A stretch of DNA of 22,815 bases. It comes from an uncultured Clostridia bacterium (lineage in GTDB: Bacteria; Bacillota; Clostridia; Oscillospirales; Ruminococcaceae). The stretch lies in NCBI GenBank assembly GCA_946563605.1, contig CAMNVW010000008.1:1-22815 (forward strand), written 5' to 3'. Under the pieces are notes generated by a model that ran no database searches, was not told the origin of the DNA, and was given only the letters and a program-made list of their open reading frames with translations. Of the stretch, positions 7,702 to 14,667 are shown one piece after another (within the stretch, counting starts at the first letter, position 1; the number at the start of each line of letters is the position of its first letter). A program made the translations under genes and the position numbers.

Positions 7702-8736
7702 ATGGAAACTGTACAGATGCTGAAAACGCTTTGTCAGACAGGGGGCGTATCAGGTGAAGAGGAAAGAGCTTTGGAAGCGGCAGAAAAAATTTGCGCCGAT
7801 TTGGGCAGATGCAGCCGCACCGTACATAAAAGCATGGTCTGCGAGGTGATGGAGGCGCAGAGCGGCGGTCTGCATTTGCTGCTCAACGCGCACATCGACG
7901 AGATTGGCTTGACCGTCACCCACATCGAGGAAAGCGGATTTCTGCGCGTTGCACAGGTCGGCGGCGTTGACCGCAGATCCGTCATGGGCTCGCCGGTTGT
8001 CGTACACACCAAAAACGGCAATCTGTCCGGTGTGGTAGGAAGCATACAGGACGGAGAAAACAAAAATCCAACCATCGACAACATTTGGGTCGATGTCGGA
8101 ATGGATGCGGAAGAAGTAAAACAGAAGATCGAGCTTGGCGATAAAATCAGCTTTGTCGGTGCCTTCCGCGAACTGGAAAACGGTATGGTTTCGAGCAAGG
8201 CGCTAGATGACCGAAGCGGCTGCGTCGCTGTTATCAAGGCAGCGCAGAAGATCAAAGCCTATTGGAGCGAACACCAGCTTTCGCCAATCGGCTTGACGGT
8301 TTTGCTCAGCTCGCAGGAGGAAACAGGCGGTTTGGGAGCTGCAACCGCTTCATTCGGCATTTGCCCAACCGAAGCAATCGTTGTGGACGTCACCTTCGGA
8401 ACAACGCCGGAAATTGCCGATAAACACGTTTCGGAGCTTGGCAAAGGTCCTGCTATCGGAATGGGTGCGACCCTCAGCCGCAGAATGAGCAAAGAGCTGG
8501 CAACGGTTGCAAAGGAAGAAAAGATTCCGTATCAAATCGAAGTGATGGGCGGCGGACACACTGGCACCGACGCGGACGGCATCGTAGAAGCGGGACAGGG
8601 AATTGAAAGCTGCTGCATCTCGATTCCGGAACGCTATATGCACACGCCGATCGAGGTCGTTTCCACAGAGGATGTGGATGCAGTAGCAGAGCTGATTTTC
8701 GCATACGCAAAACACAGCGCGCAGGTTTGCAGATAG
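7702..8736 (+). CDS. M42 family metallo-aminopeptidase (first of tandem pair)
   Basis: 344 aa from ATG 7702 behind GGGAGGAG. M42 enzymes are cytoplasmic, di-metal aminopeptidases that form large tetrahedral dodecamers (TET) and trim peptides left by proteasome-like or other proteases. The metal ligands and catalytic residues are all visible: His64 in NAHIDEIG, Asp169 in KALDDRSG, the Glu206-Glu207 pair in QEETGG, Asp229 in VVDVT and His314 in YMHTPIE. The sequence GGGHTGTDAD near 283-292 also fits the family. It is the first gene of a four-gene operon; the stop TAG overlaps the ribosome binding site of the next gene (TAGGAGG). Substrate preference cannot be read from the sequence. Confidence 0.93.
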   Translation: METVQMLKTLCQTGGVSGEEERALEAAEKICADLGRCSRTVHKSMVCEVMEAQSGGLHLLLNAHIDEIGLTVTHIEESGFLRVAQVGGVDRRSVMGSPVVVHTKNGNLSGVVGSIQDGENKNPTIDNIWVDVGMDAEEVKQKIELGDKISFVGAFRELENGMVSSKALDDRSGCVAVIKAAQKIKAYWSEHQLSPIGLTVLLSSQEETGGLGAATASFGICPTEAIVVDVTFGTTPEIADKHVSELGKGPAIGMGATLSRRMSKELATVAKEEKIPYQIEVMGGGHTGTDADGIVEAGQGIESCCISIPERYMHTPIEVVSTEDVDAVAELIFAYAKHSAQVCR

Positions 8737-8749
8737 GAGGCAGGACAAA

Positions 8750-9775
8750 ATGGAACAGACAAAACGACTGGAAATGTTAAGAGAACTCTGTGAATTGGAC
8801 AGCGTTTCAAGCTGTGAGGACAAGGCGGCACAGTGGATTCAGTCCCATCTGCCGCAGGACTGCCGCGCTTACCGCGACGCCAGAGGCAATCTCATCTGCG
8901 AGAAGAAGGGCAGAAAAACACCGAAAAATAAACTCATGCTCACCGCGCATATGGATGAGGTCGGCTTTATCATCACCTATATCGAGGAAAGCGGTCTGCT
9001 CCGCTTTGAAGTGATGGGCGATATTGACACCAGAGTGGTTGTGGCAAAACCTGTTCGCTTGGAAAGCGGCAAAGAGGGCGTGATCGGTGCAAAACCGATC
9101 CATTTGCAGACCGCAGAAGAACGCAGCGTCGTTTTAAAATTCAGCGAACTGTATATCGACATTGGCGCAAAGAGCCGCCAAGAAGCAGAGCAGTTTGTAA
9201 GCTTGGGCGATGTTGCCTCTTTCTGCACCGCCTTTACCCCAATCGGCACAAAGGTTGCCGCAAAGGCTTTGGACAACCGCACAGGCTGTCTTGCACTGCT
9301 GGAACTGCTGCATGAAGATTTGGCGTATGACCTGACTGCCGTATTCACCGCGCAGGAGGAGATTGGCGGCGGCGCAGGAAACGCGGCATTTGCCCTCAAA
9401 CCGGATATTGCCATTGTAGTAGGTGCAAGCGACGCACAGGATGTCCCTGGCGTTTCTGCAAGCAAACGCCGTTGTGCGCTGGGCAAGGGCGTTGTGCTGA
9501 CCATGAAGCACAGAGGCGGTAATTCGGACAGAGAGCTGTTTGATGGTACAAAGAAACTCTGCGAAGAAAACAAGATCCCATACCAGATCAACAATCAGAT
9601 GACAGACCGCACCGATGCTGCGGCGATTTCCAAAGCAGGAAGCGGCTGCCGCACCATGAATATCACTATTCCGGTGAGATACACCCATTCTCCGTCGTCG
9701 GTCTGCGATCCAAAGGATATGGAATCGGCTGCACAGCTGTTAAAAATAATGGTGGAACAGTTTGGGGATAGATAA
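8750..9775 (+). CDS. M42 family peptidase, second copy, one metal ligand replaced
   Basis: 341 aa, starting 13 bases after the first M42 gene behind AGGAGG. Expected residues His67 (TAHMDEVG), Asp175 (KALDNRTG), Glu203-Glu204 (AQEEIGGG) and His313 (RYTHSP) are present. At the fourth ligand site, where the family has Asp or Glu before x-T (Asp229 in the neighbouring paralogue), this protein has Gly225 in IVVGASDAQD; the codon is GGT. Asp228, three residues later, might substitute or the site may bind one metal poorly. The pair could form mixed TET particles, as known for some archaeal M42 paralogues; that is inference. The end is followed at once by the next start (TAA then ATG), implying coupling. 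Confidence 0.9.
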   Translation: MEQTKRLEMLRELCELDSVSSCEDKAAQWIQSHLPQDCRAYRDARGNLICEKKGRKTPKNKLMLTAHMDEVGFIITYIEESGLLRFEVMGDIDTRVVVAKPVRLESGKEGVIGAKPIHLQTAEERSVVLKFSELYIDIGAKSRQEAEQFVSLGDVASFCTAFTPIGTKVAAKALDNRTGCLALLELLHEDLAYDLTAVFTAQEEIGGGAGNAAFALKPDIAIVVGASDAQDVPGVSASKRRCALGKGVVLTMKHRGGNSDRELFDGTKKLCEENKIPYQINNQMTDRTDAAAISKAGSGCRTMNITIPVRYTHSPSSVCDPKDMESAAQLLKIMVEQFGDR

Positions 9776-10618
9776 ATGATTCGTCTTGCAGATGCGAATG
9801 ACCATGCCGCAATCGAGAAAATTTGCCGCAAAAATGCCTGGGACGGAACGAATGTGCTGTCGACATATCAGGCAAAGTGCAGAGATATAAGCAATATCGA
9901 CTGGCAGTACTGCGACATTTGGCTGGGCGAGTCCGACTCAAACAAAAAGACGGCGCAGTATGTTTTGTGCCGCATGGGACAAAGCTTTTATCTGGTGGGA
10001 CAGCCGCACTCCAAGGAGCGTTGGGAGGAACTGCACCGCTTTTTGTCGATGCACGCCGGTTCGACGCCCAAAACCAGAAGCAGGTTATTGGCGGAAAGCA
10101 CAGTTCTGCAAAAATATGAATCGCTGTATCCAGCCATGCCGGCCGGCAAAAGCGTTTTTTCACCGCGGATGGAGTGTACCTGTATGCCGGAGATGCTGGA
10201 TGAAAACAGCGTTGTCCCAAGCGAAAGCCTGTGGAGGATCTACGATATTCTTGCACAGGTGAAGCCGGATTTGCGCGAACAGACGAGCCGCGATGAGTAC
10301 ACTGCAAGGATGCTCTTTTTAAAGCGCGGCGGCGCACAATTTCTGGAGACGCGCGAACAGGAAAAAACGGTCGCTGTCGGCGCGGTTTTGCTGCCGGAGC
10401 AAAGCGATTATGGCTTAATCATCAATCTGTGTACCCTGCCGGAATACCGGAACAGAGGATACGCCAAAAAAATTGTGAGCGCACTTTGCAGAGAGGCATT
10501 TTTAGTGGGGAAAACACCGGTGCTCGATTGCGCGGCGCCGGAATTAGAACCATATTACCGCCGTTTGGGTTTCCAGACGGTGTCACAGTGGGGGACAAGG
10601 ACCCTCTATCAGGAGTAA
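9776..10618 (+). CDS. GNAT family N-acetyltransferase
   Basis: 280 aa, starting at the base after the upstream stop; GGGGA at 9764-9768 may serve as ribosome binding site. The C-terminal half is a GNAT domain: VGAVLLPEQSDYGLIINLCT as strand region, then the acetyl-CoA loop YRNRGYA (224-230) and a helix, followed by YYRRLGF near 260-266. The N-terminal ~150 residues resemble a weaker GNAT-like or partner domain but have no clear acetyl-CoA motif. The family transfers an acetyl group from acetyl-CoA to an amine; the substrate is unknown. Its place between peptidases and a PLP enzyme suggests an amino acid, peptide or terminal amine as substrate (inference). Confidence 0.85.
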   Translation: MIRLADANDHAAIEKICRKNAWDGTNVLSTYQAKCRDISNIDWQYCDIWLGESDSNKKTAQYVLCRMGQSFYLVGQPHSKERWEELHRFLSMHAGSTPKTRSRLLAESTVLQKYESLYPAMPAGKSVFSPRMECTCMPEMLDENSVVPSESLWRIYDILAQVKPDLREQTSRDEYTARMLFLKRGGAQFLETREQEKTVAVGAVLLPEQSDYGLIINLCTLPEYRNRGYAKKIVSALCREAFLVGKTPVLDCAAPELEPYYRRLGFQTVSQWGTRTLYQE

Positions 10619-10646
10619 ACAGGAATACAAAGGAGACATCAGACCA

Positions 10647-11909
10647 ATGAGTTTTTTTCAAATTGATCCAAAGCTGCGTGAACTGTGCGAACAGGCAGAA
10701 CAAAAAGCACTGCCGCGCTTTCAGGAAATCGACCGCATTGCACAGTACAACAGCGAAAAGGTATTGGCGGCGTTCATTCAGAACGGCGTAAGCGAGTCGC
10801 ACTTCACCCCTTCCACCGGTTACGGCTATGGTGACCGCGGAAGAGAGGTGCTGGACGAGGTGCTGGCGCAGATCATGGGCTGCGAGGACGCACTCATCCG
10901 CTATAACTTTATGTCGGGAACACATACGCTGACGGTTGCGCTGTTCGGCGTGCTGCGTCCGGGTGACCGCATGGTCTGCCTGACCGGAACCCCATACGAC
11001 ACCCTGCACAGTGTCATCGGACTCAAAGAGGATGCAAGCGGTTCGCTGAAAGATTTCGGCATCACCTATGAACAGCTTGACCTGAAAGAGGATGGCACAG
11101 TGAATTACGAGGCGATCCCACAAGCAGTCAAAGGTGCGAAGGTGGCTTATATCCAGCGTTCCAGAGGATATTCATTAAGACCGTCGCTGTTTGTGGAGGA
11201 CATCGAAAAAATTGTAAAACAGGTGCGCAGCAGTAATCCAGAAGCAATCGTCATTGTGGACAACTGCTACGGCGAATTTGTACAGCAGCAGGAGCCGACA
11301 CAGGTGGGCGCCGATTTGATTGTAGGTTCGCTGATTAAAAACCCAGGCGGCGGTATTGCGCCGACCGGCGGTTATATTGCCGGCAAGGCAAAATATGTGG
11401 ATATGTGCGCACAGCGTTTGAGCGCACCTGGTGTGGGCAAGGAAATCGGCTGTACGCTGGGCAATACAAGAGCGCTGTTTATGGGATTGTTCTTTGCGCC
11501 GACGGTTGTTGCTTCCGCGCTGAAAACAGCGACCTTCGCAGCGTCGCTGTGCGAGCTGCTCGGCTATGAAGTTACCCCAAAAAGCGACGAAGCGCGCGCA
11601 GATATCATTCAGGCGATCTGTTTGGAAAAACCGGAAGCGCTGATTGCTTTCTGTGAAGGTGTGCAGAAAGGTGCGCCGGTCGATTCCTATGTAACGCCGG
11701 AGCCGTGGGATATGCCTGGCTATGACAGCAAGGTTATCATGGCGGCAGGCGCATTCACAAACGGTGCGTCTATCGAGCTTTCCGCCGATGCACCGCTGCG
11801 CGAGCCATACGCTGTTTGGATGCAGGGTGGCTTGACCTGGCAGACCGGCAAGGTCGGCATTATGCTGGCAGCACAGTCGATGCTGGAAAAAGGGATTATT
11901 AAATTGTAA
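10647..11909 (+). CDS. methionine gamma-lyase-like PLP protein (YnbB/Alum_res family)
   Basis: 420 aa from ATG 10647 behind AAAGGAGA. Fold-type I PLP enzyme of the family often labelled 'aluminium resistance protein' or 'methionine gamma-lyase family protein'. Visible signatures are STGYGYGDRGRE (56-67), FMSGTHT at 88-94 in the cofactor phosphate region, VDNCYGEF (204-211) with the Asp that pairs with the pyridine nitrogen, and GSLIKNPGGGIAPTGG with the Schiff-base Lys231. The family resembles Cys/Met metabolism enzymes that cleave C-S bonds, but the physiological reaction of this branch is not settled. It is the last gene of the peptidase operon and ends before a strong terminator. The context fits breakdown of amino acids released by the peptidases (inference). 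Confidence 0.9.
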   Translation: MSFFQIDPKLRELCEQAEQKALPRFQEIDRIAQYNSEKVLAAFIQNGVSESHFTPSTGYGYGDRGREVLDEVLAQIMGCEDALIRYNFMSGTHTLTVALFGVLRPGDRMVCLTGTPYDTLHSVIGLKEDASGSLKDFGITYEQLDLKEDGTVNYEAIPQAVKGAKVAYIQRSRGYSLRPSLFVEDIEKIVKQVRSSNPEAIVIVDNCYGEFVQQQEPTQVGADLIVGSLIKNPGGGIAPTGGYIAGKAKYVDMCAQRLSAPGVGKEIGCTLGNTRALFMGLFFAPTVVASALKTATFAASLCELLGYEVTPKSDEARADIIQAICLEKPEALIAFCEGVQKGAPVDSYVTPEPWDMPGYDSKVIMAAGAFTNGASIELSADAPLREPYAVWMQGGLTWQTGKVGIMLAAQSMLEKGIIKL

Positions 11910-11927
11910 AATATCACTGCGTTAAGA

Positions 11928-11969
11928 AAAAACAAAGAAGCGGAGAATTTTCTCTGCTTCTTTGTTTTT
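11928..11969 (+). terminator. rho-independent terminator of the peptidase operon
   Basis: Arms 11928-11947 and 11950-11969 pair over 20 bp with one G-U, a TT loop, and a 3' arm ending in TTTTT. The A-rich left flank means it could also act on the minus strand. Confidence 0.88.
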
Positions 11970-12104
11970 GTGTTCTAAAATGATAAAGCAATCGTTACGC
12001 AGTTTGCCGATTGACTTTTTAAATGACTTTTATGTGTCTTATAGAAGAATAATATATGATTTTTTATTGAATATGGCATTATTTTTTGCTATTCTTTAGA
12101 AAGA

Positions 12105-12110
12105 TATAAT
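12105..12110 (+). promoter_or_regulatory. -10 hexamer upstream of the unknown secreted protein
   Basis: Perfect TATAAT 20 bases before the start codon. No good -35 is visible; the region upstream (11970-12104) is AT-rich with T-runs. The leader would be only about 10-15 bases. Confidence 0.4.
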
Positions 12111-12129
12111 AAAGGAAAAGGGTGGTTTT

Positions 12130-12744
12130 ATGCGGCATTTCACCAAGAGAAATATTTTTAAATTGTCCTGCCTGTTGGGACTGCTGTTTGCGGCCGGTAT
12201 CATTGTTTGGTTTGCAGTTTCCCAAAAACAGCTGTGCAATGCCGCACCACTTGCCTTTGAGCAGGTCTTTGACGGCAGCTTGGGTACAGAAAACAGCCGA
12301 GGGTCGTATGGTTCTCCTCTTCCGGCATTTCAAAGCAGGAGTTATTATTTCCCGAAAAATAAGGTGGTCAAGGGCGCGTTTTATGTTATGCAGCCAGGGG
12401 AACGTTATCAGGATACGCCGCCGGAAAATCCTTTTGTAACCGGCGTTTATGCTTACTGCTATGACCGTTCTCAGGATGGAATTGTTCTGCAAAATTTTAC
12501 GCTGTCAACTAATGTGTCCGACGCTGGAATCGAAGATTTCTGTCTGGCTTTCTATGAAAACAATGCAGAAGATGCTTCTGTCATGCAGAAAATTCCTCTT
12601 TCGCTGGGGGATACTGTAACCCTTCCGCTAAACATAAAGCGCAGCGGAGAAAATGACCTCTCTGGGACGTTTAACAGCGGTTTATTTTTGTATGGAATGA
12701 TCTCCTATGAGGGAAAAGACTATCAGTTGCGTATTCAAGTGTAA
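12130..12744 (+). CDS. unknown membrane-anchored extracytoplasmic protein
   Basis: 204 aa from ATG 12130, with GGGTGG about 4 bases upstream. I do not recognise the family. The N-terminus is basic (MRHFTKRNIFK) and is followed by one hydrophobic segment (about 12-30, LSCLLGLLFAAGIIVWFAV), then a soluble domain predicted to be outside the cell. The soluble part is rich in beta-strand-like stretches and aromatic residues (SYYFPKNKVVKGAFYVM, GVYAYCYDRS, GLFLYGMISYEG). No lipobox and no catalytic motif are evident. The gene stands alone between terminators at 11969 and 12787, so it is probably monocistronic. A signal anchor is more likely than a cleaved signal peptide, because no clean small-x-small site follows the segment. 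Confidence 0.8.
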   Translation: MRHFTKRNIFKLSCLLGLLFAAGIIVWFAVSQKQLCNAAPLAFEQVFDGSLGTENSRGSYGSPLPAFQSRSYYFPKNKVVKGAFYVMQPGERYQDTPPENPFVTGVYAYCYDRSQDGIVLQNFTLSTNVSDAGIEDFCLAFYENNAEDASVMQKIPLSLGDTVTLPLNIKRSGENDLSGTFNSGLFLYGMISYEGKDYQLRIQV

Positions 12745-12754
12745 TCGATTTCGC

Positions 12755-12787
12755 CGGCAGAACCCTTTGGGGGTTCTGCCGTTTTTT
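12755..12787 (+). terminator. rho-independent terminator
   Basis: A perfect 11-bp GC-rich stem: CGGCAGAACCC (12755-12765), loop TTTGG, GGGTTCTGCCG (12771-12781), then TTTTTT. Confidence 0.92.
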
Positions 12788-12811
12788 GCTAAAGTTCTGT
12801 TTTCAAAATAC

Positions 12812-12841
12812 TTGACTGATTGCGGTGTCAGCTGTTATAAT
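12812..12841 (+). promoter_or_regulatory. sigma-A promoter for tRNA-Leu
   Basis: TTGACT (12812-12817), an 18-bp spacer and a perfect TATAAT (12836-12841), 15 bases before the tRNA 5' end. Confidence 0.8.
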
Positions 12842-12856
12842 GAATAGGTTGTATAT

Positions 12857-12940
12857 GCGGATATGGCGGAATTGGCAGACGCGCTGGTTTTAGGGTCCAG
12901 TGTCCACGACGTGCAGGTTCAAGTCCTGTTATCCGCACCA
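12857..12940 (+). tRNA. tRNA-Leu, anticodon UAG
   Basis: 84 bases including an encoded CCA. The acceptor stem GCGGATA pairs perfectly with TATCCGC, discriminator A. The D-arm region GGCGGAATTGGCAGACGC and the long variable arm (TGTCCACGACGTGC) are typical of class II leucine tRNAs. The anticodon loop reads TTTAGGG with anticodon TAG, in a stem CTGG/CCAG closed by a T-T at the loop. The T-arm GCAGGTTCAAGTCCTGT contains GGTTCAAGTCC. It should read CUN codons, mainly CUA. It has its own promoter and terminator, so it is a single-gene unit. Confidence 0.96.
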
Positions 12941-12941
12941 T

Positions 12942-12985
12942 AAAAAACAGGCGTCACGGCAGATAAGCCGTGACGCCTGTTTTTT
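12942..12985 (+). terminator. terminator of tRNA-Leu
   Basis: A perfect 19-bp stem: left arm 12942-12960, loop AGATAA (12961-12966), right arm 12967-12985 ending in TTTTTT. It begins one base after the CCA end. The right arm is part of the tandem repeat that follows. Confidence 0.92.
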
Positions 12986-13211
12986 ATCTGGCAGGTCAGG
13001 ACTTGAACCTTTTCAAGTTCCTGTTATTCCATAAAGGTCGGGGGGACATTTTGCGATTTTGCGGCAGATAAGCTGTGACGCCTGTTTTTTATCTGGCAGG
13101 TCAGGACTTGAACCTTTTCAAGTTCCTGTTATTCCATAAAGGTCGGGGGGACATTTTGCGATTTTGCGGCAGATAAGCCGTGATGCCTGTTTTTTATCTG
13201 GCAGGTCAGGA
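12957..13211 (+). repeat. 105-bp tandem repeat, 2.4 copies, next to tRNA-Leu
   Basis: Copies start at 12957, 13062 and 13167, exactly 105 bases apart. Copies 1 and 2 differ at one base (AAGCCGTG versus AAGCTGTG). Copy 3 is partial (45 bases, one change) and diverges after 13211. Each full unit holds the right arm of the tRNA terminator, a T-run, and a second hairpin CAGGACTTGAA / TTCAAGTTCCTG (12997-13007 with 13012-13023 in copy 1). That hairpin copies the tRNA-Leu T-arm in both orientations: AGGACTTGAACCT is the exact reverse complement of the tRNA's AGGTTCAAGTCCT. The last part of the unit (GGTCGGGGGGACATTTTGCG) is unexplained. There is no coding frame I would trust. Confidence 0.9.
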
Positions 13212-13476
13212 TCAGGCTGAACCTGGACGCAATTCGCGTTCCGGGCTCGGTCTTTTATTTTGCCTTTTCGTCCGTGTTTATGGCAGATATCTTTTTTCAG
13301 CATAAACTCATACAGGCAGGTCAGGATTTGAACCTTTTCAAGCTCCTGCAAGACTGAAAACAAGTTTTCAGTCTGTCCTCAACTCCCATTTTTTATCTTG
13401 GCAGATGAAAAATCACACAGCAGATATCGTGTAGAAAAACGTCTATATTTTGCCGATGAACTACCGATGTAGTATA
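13212..13476. other. non-coding region with further T-arm-like hairpins
   Basis: No credible gene. At 13315-13348 a degenerate fourth copy of the repeat's hairpin part appears (GGCAGGTCAGGATTTGAACC, then TTCAAGCTCCTG). Near 13228-13246 there is another small hairpin, GGACGC/GCGTTCC, with a bulge of the same kind as the repeat's. At 13351-13374 a perfect 11-bp inverted repeat AGACTGAAAAC / GTTTTCAGTCT has an AA loop and no adjacent T-run. The word GGCAGAT recurs several times. The region looks like decayed repeat material. Confidence 0.6.
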
Positions 13477-13505
13477 TTGACAATTTGTTATAAAAATGCT
13501 TTAAT
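13477..13505 (+). promoter_or_regulatory. sigma-A promoter of the pilus-like operon
   Basis: A perfect TTGACA (13477-13482), a 17-bp spacer and TTTAAT (13500-13505). The predicted transcript has a leader of about 145 bases before the start at 13657. Confidence 0.78.
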
Positions 13506-13511
13506 AAAGCT

Positions 13512-13656
13512 GTATTTCAAAAATATGGGCAAGGGAAGAGAAACGAATAGAATACCTGAATCCCAAAACGGCTATGTGTCCCGATGGGTGGTTCAAGGGT
13601 ATCTGGTACGCATTTATGTCCGGTCTTAAAAACCAATGCAGAAAAGGAGTTTTACA
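13512..13656 (+). promoter_or_regulatory. long 5' leader of the pilus-like operon
   Basis: About 145 bases between the promoter and the first gene, with pairing potential between ATACCTGAATCCC (13552-13564) and GGGTGGTTCAAGGGTAT (13586-13602), allowing bulges. The ribosome binding site AAAAGGAG sits at 13642-13649. No known riboswitch consensus was recognised. It may be a plain leader. Confidence 0.35.
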
Positions 13657-14655
13657 ATGAAAAAGGGGAACAGGATACTGGCACTGCTTGCGGCGCTGTG
13701 CCTGCTGGCAGGATGCAAAACCGCCGAAGAAACAGAAAATACACAGGCAGACCTCATCGAGGAAGTGTACATCGACCAGAATGAACCGCAGGAGCTTTAT
13801 GATATTGAGGATGAGGCGGTCGCGCTGTCCAATGCGCCTGCCGCTGCGTCCAGCAGCGTGCTTTTGCCGGAAGCAACCGGCGAGCATACAAAGAAAAACG
13901 ACAGTGTGGTGATCGATTATTCCAACACGTCGGACGGCTATGTGATGGTCAAGTACAAAGCCTCCGCCAAAAACCGGCTCAAGGCGCAGGTGACAGGTCC
14001 CAAAACGACCTACACCTATGATCTGCCAGCAGGAAGCTGGGTCACTTTCCCACTCTCCGACGGCAACGGCAGCTATAAGGTGACGGTGCTGGAAAACGTG
14101 GTCAGCACAAAGTATGCCGCCCTCCTTTCCGCCAGCTTCAAAGTATCGCTGAAGGACGAATTTGCGCCGTTTCTTCGCCCCAACCAGTATGTGGATTACA
14201 GTGCGGCGTCCAATGCGGTCGCAAAGGCAGAGGAACTGGTGGGCAATGAGTCCGACCCTCTGGTGAAGGTTGAAAAGATATATGATTATGTGGTTCAGAA
14301 CCTGACCTATGACCAGCAGAAGGCACAGACGGTAAAAAGCGGATATCTACCAGATTTGGATAAGGTGCTGGCGGCAAAGAAAGGCATCTGCTTTGACTAT
14401 GCTTCTCTGATGACGGGGATGCTCCGCAGTCAGGGTGTGCCATGCAAGCTGGTGGTAGGCTATGCAGGCAGCGCTTATCATGCGTGGATCAACGTTTGGA
14501 CAAAGTCCACCGGCTGGGTCGACGGCGTGATCTTCTTTGACGGCGTCAAATGGCAGCGGATGGACCCGACCTTTGCGTCCTCCGCAAACGGAAGCAAAGC
14601 AATTATGCAGTACATTGGCGACGGAAGTCATTACACAGTGAAATATCTGTATTAA
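13657..14655 (+). CDS. transglutaminase-like domain lipoprotein, first gene of pilus-like operon
   Basis: 332 aa from ATG 13657, eight bases after AAAAGGAG. The frame is open seven codons further up, but that ATG (13636) lies before the ribosome binding site. The N-terminus is a textbook lipoprotein signal, MKKGNRILALLAALCLLAGC, so the protein should be anchored on the outer face of the membrane. An acidic, Ala/Ser-rich linker and a beta-rich middle part (about 85-170) follow. The C-terminal transglutaminase-like core shows the papain-type triad: Cys245 in KGICFDYASL, His275 in AYHAW and Asp303 in RMDPTF. Such domains act as peptidases, amidases or cross-linkers; which one is not visible. It ends 12 bases before the PilC gene and shares its transcript, so a job in building or anchoring the surface structure is plausible. 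Confidence 0.9.
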   Translation: MKKGNRILALLAALCLLAGCKTAEETENTQADLIEEVYIDQNEPQELYDIEDEAVALSNAPAAASSSVLLPEATGEHTKKNDSVVIDYSNTSDGYVMVKYKASAKNRLKAQVTGPKTTYTYDLPAGSWVTFPLSDGNGSYKVTVLENVVSTKYAALLSASFKVSLKDEFAPFLRPNQYVDYSAASNAVAKAEELVGNESDPLVKVEKIYDYVVQNLTYDQQKAQTVKSGYLPDLDKVLAAKKGICFDYASLMTGMLRSQGVPCKLVVGYAGSAYHAWINVWTKSTGWVDGVIFFDGVKWQRMDPTFASSANGSKAIMQYIGDGSHYTVKYLY

Positions 14656-14667
14656 GTGGGGGTTTAC

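Noticed and set aside
12957..13211. CRISPR array
   Set aside because: The period is 105 bp with the whole unit conserved; there are no variable spacers between short repeats and no cas genes.
13506..13656. c-di-GMP riboswitch before the pilus-like operon
   Set aside because: Neither the class I (GGCAAACC...GACGCAAAGCC) nor the class II consensus is present.
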